Positions 1 through 4,885 of a DNA stretch of 7,752 nucleotides are shown one piece after another. Numbering within the stretch: position 1 is the first letter of the stretch; every line of letters begins with the position of its first letter. The notes under the pieces were generated by a model that was not told the origin of the DNA, searched no databases, and saw nothing but the letters and a program-made list of their open reading frames with translations. The translations under genes were made by a program, and so were the position numbers. Source of the stretch: Candidatus Eiseniibacteriota bacterium (GTDB lineage Bacteria; Joyebacterota; Joyebacteria; Joyebacterales; Joyebacteraceae); the NCBI GenBank assembly GCA_030630395.1, contig DAOVNE010000048.1, positions 1 through 7,752 on the forward strand. The letters run 5' to 3'.

Positions 1-760
1 ACTTCGTGCAGATGCTGCTGACGGTGTCACCTCTCTTCACGACGGAGTAGGTGCCGTCCGTGTCCGGTATCTCCAGTATCTGGCCGGGTCTCAGGTACCG
101 CGCGCTCGGGAGGTCGTTCATGCCTATTATCGTTTCCATGCGCACGTGGTACTTCTTCGCGATGTTCCAGAGACATTCACCACGCGCGACAGCGTGTCTG
201 ACTATCGTCGGCGCGCCGCGCTTCGCCCTGCCGTTTCCGCCAAGCGGCATCTTGCCTGCGAGCGGATAGAGGAACTCCATTGACCGGTCCCAGCTTCGCT
301 CTCTCGAATAGAGGAGCGGCAACCGAACGTCGGTCTCCCGTCTCGGCACACGCACGTAGCTCGCCCCGTTCGCACAGGCCAGGAGGTCGAGGTCGACACC
401 GTTCGTGCCTGCTATCGCCTCGAGTCCTTCTCCTGCAGCAGCGATGTAGTCGTAGCTCTGGACCTCTTCAGGAATGGGCGTCATGACGCCGATGACGTCG
501 AAGCCGGACTTGAGGTATGCGCTCCCCGACGTGCCCATGACCCTGCCCCAGGGGGAGAGCTGATGGAACATCGGTGTTCGTGGGTTGAACGCGAGGGAAG
601 ACGTGCCTGCCGCGTGGCTTGCCGTGAGTCCTGAGGCAACGGCCAGCATCAGCACGAGCGCGGACAGGAGCGAGTAGAATCGCACTCCGTCCGGCAGCTG
701 CCTGAAGTGTTCGACCAGCCTGATCATACGCCAGGCGCCTATGTTGTTATCGCGGTTCAT
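1..760 (-). CDS. LysM-domain envelope protein, 3' part missing
   Basis: Reading leftward from an ATG at 760, the frame stays open to the window edge (253 residues seen). A hydrophobic stretch at about residues 28-48 is a signal anchor or late signal peptide after a charged N-terminus. Residues 50-180 are not recognised. Residues 185-231 form a LysM domain (HAVARGECLWNIAKKYHV ... MNDL ... LRPGQILEIP). A second LysM starts near 236 (YSVVKRGDTVSSI) and runs off the edge. LysM modules bind the GlcNAc-containing glycan of peptidoglycan, so the protein probably acts at the cell wall. Tandem LysM after a membrane segment is common ahead of an M23 peptidase domain, but no catalytic region is visible, so that is inference only. 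There is no SD before the ATG; the next in-frame ATG (residue 12) has none either. An in-frame TGA about 26 codons upstream bounds the frame. The gene has its own promoter, separate from the barrel gene upstream. Confidence 0.85.
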   Translation of the reverse strand, partial: MNRDNNIGAWRMIRLVEHFRQLPDGVRFYSLLSALVLMLAVASGLTASHAAGTSSLAFNPRTPMFHQLSPWGRVMGTSGSAYLKSGFDVIGVMTPIPEEVQSYDYIAAAGEGLEAIAGTNGVDLDLLACANGASYVRVPRRETDVRLPLLYSRERSWDRSMEFLYPLAGKMPLGGNGRAKRGAPTIVRHAVARGECLWNIAKKYHVRMETIIGMNDLPSARYLRPGQILEIPDTDGTYSVVKRGDTVSSICTK

Positions 761-773
761 AGATGAACTACGG

Positions 774-802
774 AATATACGGGTACTCGACACGGCTGTC
801 AA
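774..802 (-). promoter_or_regulatory. sigma70-type promoter with a very short leader
   Basis: On the minus strand a perfect -35 TTGACA (802-797) is followed after 17 bases by TATATT (779-774), five of six matches to the -10 consensus. Transcription would start near 767, only about 7 bases before the ATG at 760. That makes the LysM mRNA nearly leaderless and fits the lack of a Shine-Dalgarno sequence. The start site is inferred from spacing rules, not observed. Confidence 0.7.
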
Positions 803-835
803 CAACCGCGTCGCCTTGGCACCTTCATACAGCAA

Positions 836-889
836 GTGCTTACGGAATAGCACATTCGCCTACGGGAAGCAAGTAGGCCCCCCGTAAGC
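836..889. repeat. competing inverted repeats in the intergenic region
   Basis: GCTTACGG (838-845) and near copy GCCTACGG (858-865) are direct repeats, and both are complementary to CCGTAAGC (882-889): perfectly for the first, with one G-T wobble for the second. A separate small stem GTGCT/AGCAC (836-840 with 849-853) surrounds the first copy. The arm at 882-889 can therefore pair with only one of two partners at a time. The arrangement is seen directly; a switching role is a guess. Confidence 0.45.
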
Positions 890-890
890 G
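857..890 (-). terminator. terminator-like hairpin after the barrel gene
   Basis: On the minus strand CGCTTACGGG (890-881) can pair with CCCGTAGGCG (866-857), a 10-bp GC-rich stem with one G-T wobble and a 14-base loop. It begins 54 bases after the stop of the barrel gene and lies upstream of the promoter of the next gene, as a terminator should. No run of T follows it, so it may be a 3'-end stabiliser or a weak or Rho-assisted terminator instead. Confidence 0.4.
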
Positions 891-943
891 TGGCACGTCC
901 AGACGGCGGAAATCGACTTGAGTCGGACCGCAGTCCTAAGGCT

Positions 944-1819
944 CTACAGGAGCCTGTATGTGAATCCAAGCGAGAGAGTCTGCCTGAATCTCGGGTCTGA
1001 ATCGACCTCCCGGTCGTAGAGCGCATCGAGACTGAGGTTCACCGTCAGGAAATCTACTATGCTCGCCGTCAAGGTGTTCTTCCATTCGGCGTCAGGAGAT
1101 CTCCAGTCGTCGTTCTCGAACGCATCCGATTCTGAGTTGTGGAGCGCCGCAAAGATCGAGAACCTGCTTGTGAGAGTGATCTGTTCCTCCGCGAGGGGAG
1201 TGAAGAACTCAGTCACAAACTCGGCCCCGCTCTCGGAGATCGTCTCAGACCCATATCCGCCAGTTCCTTCGTCGTACACGGCCCCATCTATGCTCTGCCG
1301 GACGGCGCCGCCGAGCCTCACCGACCATGTCCTCTTCTCTTCCTCGATGAGCATTCTCGCCACGCCGATGCTCTCGGTCAGGCGAATCGGGTTCAGATAC
1401 CTCATCTCTGCCGGGTCTCTCTCGTCGGTGAACGCCGACTCGAACCGGCCGGAGACGTAGGGATCGACCGCCCCGCCGAGCGTCATCCTGAACACCGTCT
1501 CGAAGTCGATGAGGTCCGTGGAGTTGACCGGGCTGATCCAGGTGCCCGTCTCCGCATCCTGGGCGTGGGTCTGACCGTACTCGATCTTGAGAGTGCTTTT
1601 CGAGTGCACCTTGTCGGAGAGCTGGCTTCCAGCGGTCGAATTTGAGACCAGCGTCCAGGAGATCGAACCGACTTCCTTACCCGCCCAGTTGTTGCTGTAG
1701 GTCTGCTGCGTGAGTGTCAGGTTCTCGTCGGACGTGATCTCCCATTGAGCTCCCCACGCAAGCGAAGATGCGATCAGCAGCAGGGCGAGCCCCATGACGA
1801 TAGTAGCGCGTTGCTTCAT
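944..1819 (-). CDS. DUF3078-like secreted outer-membrane barrel protein
   Basis: The 291-residue protein starts with a clear signal peptide: KQR, a hydrophobic core at residues 7-20, and probable cleavage near residue 24 (AWGA-Q). The rest shows alternating polar and hydrophobic strands typical of an outer-membrane beta barrel and ends in LSLGFTYRLL, the C-terminal strand type used for outer-membrane insertion. Residues 33-130 resemble DUF3078 proteins: repeated strands with LTLTQQTYSNNWAGKEVGS, then KSTLKIEYGQT and a STDLIDFETVFRMTLGG stretch leading into Y-S-G-R-F-E-S. The function of that family is not known. It sits divergently from the kinase operon and ahead of the LysM gene on the same strand, but the hairpin and promoter between them suggest separate transcripts. 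The start is fixed by a strong SD. A porin-like or structural surface role is inference; the barrel fold is well supported, the family name moderately. Confidence 0.8.
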   Translation of the reverse strand: MKQRATIVMGLALLLIASSLAWGAQWEITSDENLTLTQQTYSNNWAGKEVGSISWTLVSNSTAGSQLSDKVHSKSTLKIEYGQTHAQDAETGTWISPVNSTDLIDFETVFRMTLGGAVDPYVSGRFESAFTDERDPAEMRYLNPIRLTESIGVARMLIEEEKRTWSVRLGGAVRQSIDGAVYDEGTGGYGSETISESGAEFVTEFFTPLAEEQITLTSRFSIFAALHNSESDAFENDDWRSPDAEWKNTLTASIVDFLTVNLSLDALYDREVDSDPRFRQTLSLGFTYRLL

Positions 1820-1825
1820 TGATCC

Positions 1826-1832
1826 CCTCCTT
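1826..1832 (-). promoter_or_regulatory. strong Shine-Dalgarno for the barrel gene
   Basis: AAGGAGG on the minus strand lies 6 bases before the ATG at 1819. This near-perfect site fixes the start and contrasts with the neighbouring LysM gene, which has no such site. Confidence 0.85.
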
Positions 1833-1913
1833 AGGTGTGCTCGGTGAGCTTCGCCGATACCCAGGGGGCGCGAAGTCGACCGACGTTTCCTTCTCCTGCC
1901 TCTTTGGGCCTGT

Positions 1914-1940
1914 CATCCTGAGATTGGATGCAGGGTCTCA
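1914..1940. repeat. interlocking inverted repeats, pseudoknot-like
   Basis: CATCC (1914-1918) is complementary to GGATG (1926-1930). TGAGA (1919-1923), inside that loop, is complementary to TCTCA (1936-1940). The order of arms is that of an H-type pseudoknot with two 5-bp stems. It lies upstream of the rightward promoter, so as RNA it would matter mainly in the leader of the leftward barrel gene. Stems this short may be chance. Confidence 0.25.
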
Positions 1941-1965
1941 GACTCGGGTTCGACTCGACTTGGCC

Positions 1966-1994
1966 TTGACACCCGGCATCCACGGGGCTAACAT
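1966..1994 (+). promoter_or_regulatory. sigma70-type promoter for the kinase operon
   Basis: TTGACA (1966-1971), a perfect -35, is followed after 17 bases by TAACAT (1989-1994), four of six matches to the -10 consensus. Transcription would start near 2001, giving a leader of about 83 bases before the kinase ATG at 2084. No other good pair was seen in this gap on this strand. Confidence 0.55.
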
Positions 1995-2015
1995 GACCGC
2001 GGATTCCGGACGGTC
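1995..2015 (+). repeat. inverted repeat over the likely transcription start
   Basis: GACCG (1995-1999) and CGGTC (2011-2015) are perfect inverted arms separated by 11 bases, which include the palindrome TCCGGA (2005-2010). It starts directly after the -10 element, where an operator or a 5'-end stem could act. No matching family site is recognised. Confidence 0.3.
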
Positions 2016-2065
2016 AGGGTTCGGGGGTCCTGTAGGTCTACCCGAGCCGGTCCGAGTCGTCATGA

Positions 2066-2080
2066 AACTCTTCGGGAGTT
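2066..2080 (+). promoter_or_regulatory. hairpin holding the kinase Shine-Dalgarno
   Basis: AACTC (2066-2070) pairs with GAGTT (2076-2080) around the loop TTCGG; an alternative pairing gives a C(UUCG)G tetraloop. The only SD-like sequence for the kinase, GGGAG (2074-2078), sits in the loop and 3' arm, 5 bases before the ATG at 2084. Folding would partly hide the site and could lower or tune translation. Confidence 0.4.
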
Positions 2081-2083
2081 GTC

Positions 2084-3397
2084 ATGGTTCTCGCAAGTCC
2101 CATCGTGTGGGGAGGGCTCCTTCTCCTCGTCGGTGTCGCCGGCGGCTGGTGGCTGGGACGTGGACGCTCAGTCCGCGTTGACCGCGAGCATAGCGATATC
2201 GCCAAGAGCAAGCAACAGCTTCAGGCTATCTTCGACGGCATCACCGACGGGCTCATCATTGTTGACACGGATTTCCGTATCGTCGCCGTGAACAAAGCCG
2301 AGGCCGCTTTCATAGGGATGGAACCGCAGGACATCGTCGGACGCCGGTGCTTCGAGGTGTACTGTCGTGGTGATACCGCCTGTGAGGCATGTCCGGCGCA
2401 CGCGACGTTCGCGAACGGTGCAGCCATTCTCGTGTCGCAGCTTAAGCTCGCCAGCGGGTTTCACAGGAGAGGCGTTGATGTCTACACGTTCCCTGTGAAG
2501 AACGAGAGCGGGGAGACCGTTCAGGCTATCCAGTACATAAAGGACGTGGCCGACCGGATGAAGCTGCAGAACCAGCTTCGCGAGGTCGAGCAGCTTACGG
2601 GCATAGGGCGGATGGCGGCGAATGTCGCTCACGAGATACGCAACCCGCTCATAGCTGTCGGTGGGTTTGCCAGACAGCTTCATGAGGACATGGATCCGGA
2701 AGACCCGCGACGCGAGCTTACGCTCATCATCATTGAGGAGGTGACGAGGCTCGAGCAGATTCTGCGCGAGCAGCTCACGCTCGAGCGGCATCTCCAGCCG
2801 GTTCTCCGTCCGCTCGATATCAACCAGATCCTCCGCGACGTCAGGAAGCTTGTGTCTCACGGTGTGCTCTCCTCACAGATTCACCTCGTGGGAGAATTGC
2901 AGGATGGTCTTCCCATGACAGTGGGGGATGCCAACCAGCTCAAGCAGGTGTTCCTGAACATCATCGGGAACGCGATACAGTCTACGGAGGATGGTGGGAC
3001 GATCACGGTGACGAGTCTGCAGAAGGGCGATACCATAGTCGTCCGTATCCAGGACACCGGCCCGGGGATTCCCGATGACGTCATGAGCAAGCTGTTTGTT
3101 CCGTTCTTCACAACAAGGAAATCGGGGTCGGGGCTGGGCCTCGCGGTTACGCGCCGCATCGTTGAGAATCACGGCGGCACGATCAGCGTAGAGAGCAAGG
3201 TGGGTGAGGGTTCCACGTTTCAGGTGGTCCTTCCGATAGTGAGATCGACCGCCGAAATGGAGCACGAACGAGTATATGGCAAAGCAGGTGATGAAATGGC
3301 CTCGGAAGGCCGTGGCGGATCGCGGGATGATGAGCGATCACGAGCCGTGGACGAAACGAGCGGAGGTGAGAATGACGAAGCTCCTCGTCGTGGATGA
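2084..3397 (+). CDS. PAS-domain sensor histidine kinase
   Basis: The 437-residue kinase begins with one membrane segment (about residues 5-24) and no periplasmic loop, so it senses from the cytoplasmic side. A PAS domain spans about 45-155. HisKA follows, with the phospho-accepting His183 in ANVAHEIRNPL. The HATPase domain has the N box around N292 and N296 (LNIIGNAIQS), the G1 box D324-T-G-P-G-I-P, the FFTT segment at 341-344 and the G2 box GSGLGLAV (348-355). All residues needed for ATP binding and autophosphorylation are present. The PAS domain holds C89, C94, C100 and C103 (Cys-x4-Cys-x5-Cys-x2-Cys), which could bind metal or respond to redox. The catalytic domain ends near residue 386; the last 50 residues are a charged Gly/Arg/Glu tail that runs 26 bases into the response-regulator gene and ends in tandem stops TGATGA. 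It is the first gene of the likely operon, and its partner is the receiver directly downstream. The signal is unknown. Confidence 0.9.
   Translation: MVLASPIVWGGLLLLVGVAGGWWLGRGRSVRVDREHSDIAKSKQQLQAIFDGITDGLIIVDTDFRIVAVNKAEAAFIGMEPQDIVGRRCFEVYCRGDTACEACPAHATFANGAAILVSQLKLASGFHRRGVDVYTFPVKNESGETVQAIQYIKDVADRMKLQNQLREVEQLTGIGRMAANVAHEIRNPLIAVGGFARQLHEDMDPEDPRRELTLIIIEEVTRLEQILREQLTLERHLQPVLRPLDINQILRDVRKLVSHGVLSSQIHLVGELQDGLPMTVGDANQLKQVFLNIIGNAIQSTEDGGTITVTSLQKGDTIVVRIQDTGPGIPDDVMSKLFVPFFTTRKSGSGLGLAVTRRIVENHGGTISVESKVGEGSTFQVVLPIVRSTAEMEHERVYGKAGDEMASEGRGGSRDDERSRAVDETSGGENDEAPRRG
3362..3369 (+). promoter_or_regulatory. Shine-Dalgarno deciding the response-regulator start
   Basis: GGAGGTGA, a perfect 8-base complement of the 16S rRNA 3' end, lies inside the kinase coding sequence and 2 bases before the ATG at 3372 (5 bases from the GGAGG core). 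It selects this ATG over the in-frame ATG at 3276, which would add 32 residues not belonging to a receiver domain. Confidence 0.85.
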
Positions 3398-3737
3398 TGA
3401 GCGGAATATCCGCAAGCTCTACGAGAGCGAACTCACTCGGGCAGGATACGAGGTTGAGACCGCGGAGAGTGCTGAGGAAGCGCTCGAGATGATCGAGAAG
3501 GCGCCGCCGGACCTCGTTGTGCTCGATATCCGTCTTGAGGGCATGGACGGTATCGACTGCCTGAGGACGATCATGGAGACGCGGCGGAATCTTCCCGTCG
3601 TGTTGAACTCAGCCTATTCGACGTACAAGCAGGATTTCGCGTCGTGGATGGCCGATGCATACGTTGTGAAGTCGGCCGATCTGAGCGAGCTCAAGACGAA
3701 GATCAAGGAGGTTCTGGAGAGCCGGGGCAAGCTGTAG
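3372..3737 (+). CDS. single-domain (CheY-like) response regulator
   Basis: The 121-residue protein is a receiver domain with nothing attached. It has the acidic pair D8-D9 in LLVVDDERNIRKLYE, the phospho-accepting D52 in LVVLDIRLEGMDG, a Ser at position 80 in the switch position and the conserved K100 in YVVKSADLSELK. The stretch around 79-104 (NSAYSTYKQDF ... ADAYVVKSADL) has a style I associate with stand-alone receivers of delta-proteobacteria-like and candidate-phylum bacteria. With no DNA-binding, enzyme or RNA-binding output, it must act by binding another protein or by relaying phosphate onward. It overlaps the kinase by 26 bases, so the two are probably translationally coupled and form a cognate pair. 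The TPR protein 34 bases downstream is a plausible binding partner, but that is inferred from context only. Confidence 0.9.
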   Translation: MTKLLVVDDERNIRKLYESELTRAGYEVETAESAEEALEMIEKAPPDLVVLDIRLEGMDGIDCLRTIMETRRNLPVVLNSAYSTYKQDFASWMADAYVVKSADLSELKTKIKEVLESRGKL

Positions 3738-3751
3738 GACTCTCACAGATA

Positions 3752-3771
3752 CCGGGAAGGATGCCTGCCGG
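3752..3771 (+). promoter_or_regulatory. ribosome-binding region of the TPR gene, possibly folded
   Basis: The SD-like GGGAAGG (3754-3760) is 11 bases from the ATG at 3772, longer than usual. CCGG (3752-3755) can pair with CCGG (3768-3771), and AGG (3758-3760) with CCT (3764-3766), so a small stem would both hide the SD and bring it closer to the start. An out-of-frame ATG at 3761 opens only a 7-codon frame. GTG at 3775 is a possible alternative start. Confidence 0.35.
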
Positions 3772-4884
3772 ATGGTGTCTCTGAAGACCTCGCTCAAGCG
3801 GGAGCTCCTGGATATCAAGAAGCGCCTTCGAAGCGCTCCAGACGAGATCGCTGCTCTCAAGGACCTCGCGTCCGTGTATGTCGACTCGGAGCGGCATGCG
3901 GATGCCGTCGTGGTTCTGCAGCAGTTCCTGGCGAAGTGTCCGATGGATGTGGATGCGATGCTGATCTGTGGCACATGCTATCGCAAGCTCGGACTACTGG
4001 AGGCCGCCGCGACCGAGTTCGAGCGCGCCGCACGGAGCGATCCCAGGAGTGCCGTAGCGTACTACAACCTCGGCAGGGTCTACGATATGAGTGGACGCAG
4101 CGACGAGGCTGTCGAACAGCACATGAAGGCAATCAGTCTTGAACCCGACACGGCAGAGCCGTACTACCGGCTCGGAGTTACCCTTGCCGGCAGAAACGAA
4201 CTCGAGGAAGCCGAGAGCTGGTACCGCAAGGCCATCGACGCGGAGTACGAGTGCGCCAAGGCCCATACCAATCTCGGATACGTGCTCGACGCGACTGGTC
4301 GATCGGACGAGGCGATACTGGAGTTCAAGCGTGCCATCGAGATAGACCCGGACAATGCGGAGATGCACCTGAACCTCGGAGCCATCTACGGAGAGAGAGG
4401 AGCGCTCTCCGATGCGGTGGAGGAGTTCAGGAAGGCAACGACCGCAGAGCCGACGAGCGCTGAGGCGCGCTTCAACCTCGGAGTCGCTCTCGCCGGCCTC
4501 CACCGAAACGACGAGGCACTACCCGAACTTGAGCTTGCGGTTAAGTACTCGCCGGACAACATGGCGGCGCACTCCCAGCTCGGCGTGGCGCTTCTCCACA
4601 AGGGGCTGTTCGCTCGTTCGATCGTAGCCTTCAAGCGCGTCATCGCTCTTGAGGGTGAGTCGGGGGAGTCGTGCTACCAGATGAGCCTTGCTCTCGCCTC
4701 GCTCGACCGGCTCGAGGACGCGGCCCGGTGCCTTGAGACGGCCGCTCGCGAAGAGCCTGACGATCCGCGGATTCACTACCAGATGGGTCTTGTCCTCGAC
4801 AGACTTGGACGCAGCGTCGAGGCTTCCACCGCCTACCGGGAATCAGATCGCCTGCACGCCCGCACGTCGAAACAGGGGGGGTAG
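3772..4884 (+). CDS. cytoplasmic TPR-repeat protein (ten repeats)
   Basis: The 370-residue protein is almost wholly tetratricopeptide repeats. Repeat starts fall near residues 26, 60, 94, 128, 162, 196, 230, 264, 298 and 332, an exact 34-residue period with no insertions, giving about ten helical hairpins in one uninterrupted superhelix. The consensus is clear in repeats 3 to 6 (for example YYNLGRVYDMSGRSDEAVEQ and HLNLGAIYGERGALSDAVEE). There is no signal peptide, membrane segment or enzymatic domain; residues 1-25 are a basic, probably helical lead-in. TPR arrays are protein-binding scaffolds. Lying between a single-domain receiver and a surface-polysaccharide protein, it could be the receiver's target or an assembly scaffold, but no partner can be named from sequence. 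C56, C66 and C69 cluster in the second repeat. The stop is one base before the next start, in a run of seven G. Confidence 0.9.
   Translation: MVSLKTSLKRELLDIKKRLRSAPDEIAALKDLASVYVDSERHADAVVVLQQFLAKCPMDVDAMLICGTCYRKLGLLEAAATEFERAARSDPRSAVAYYNLGRVYDMSGRSDEAVEQHMKAISLEPDTAEPYYRLGVTLAGRNELEEAESWYRKAIDAEYECAKAHTNLGYVLDATGRSDEAILEFKRAIEIDPDNAEMHLNLGAIYGERGALSDAVEEFRKATTAEPTSAEARFNLGVALAGLHRNDEALPELELAVKYSPDNMAAHSQLGVALLHKGLFARSIVAFKRVIALEGESGESCYQMSLALASLDRLEDAARCLETAAREEPDDPRIHYQMGLVLDRLGRSVEASTAYRESDRLHARTSKQGG
4875..4881 (+). repeat. G7 tract at the TPR/Wzi junction, also the SD
   Basis: Seven consecutive G encode the last Gly-Gly of the TPR protein and form the purine-rich ribosome-binding site of the next gene, about 4 bases before its ATG at 4886. 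Loss of one G would read past the TAG and join the TPR frame to the ATG of the Wzi-like gene. Gain of one G would end the TPR protein at a TGA overlapping that ATG. Seven G is short for a phase-variable tract. Confidence 0.5.
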
Positions 4885-4885
4885 G

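Larger units (their letters stand above)
1820..2083. other. divergent intergenic control region
   Basis: This 264-bp gap separates the leftward barrel gene from the rightward kinase operon. It holds the leftward SD, a rightward promoter (1966-1994), an inverted repeat over the likely start of transcription (1995-2015), interlocking short inverted repeats (1914-1940), and a hairpin at the kinase start (2066-2080). GACTCG occurs at 1941 and 1952, 11 bp apart, with an inverted copy CGAGTC at 2054; this could be a binding site but is weak. No convincing leftward -35/-10 pair was found. No small gene with a plausible start was seen. Confidence 0.6.

Noticed and set aside
1..760. Calling the LysM protein an M23 metallopeptidase
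   Set aside because: Only the LysM part is inside the window; no HxxxD or HxH zinc-binding motif can be seen.
1139..1645. 168-codon plus-strand reading frame opposite the barrel gene
   Set aside because: It is antisense to a gene with a clear signal peptide and SD, has no domain resemblance, and is rich in Arg/Pro as expected from reading GC-rich coding DNA on the wrong strand.
1941..1962. tRNA T-arm-like GGTTCGACTC
   Set aside because: The flanking bases do not form a T stem, and no anticodon arm, D arm or acceptor pairing is present around it.
1819..2181. 120-codon plus-strand frame through the divergent region
   Set aside because: Its start coincides with the leftward gene start, it overlaps the kinase start, and it has neither an SD nor any domain.
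3276..3371. 32-residue N-terminal extension of the response regulator
   Set aside because: Receiver domains begin at the MTKLLVVDD region, and a perfect SD precedes the ATG at 3372.
4688..4885. 66-residue N-terminal extension of the Wzi-like protein
   Set aside because: The extension would overlap the TPR gene by 197 bases and place the signal peptide internally. ATG 4886 has an SD and leads straight into the signal peptide.
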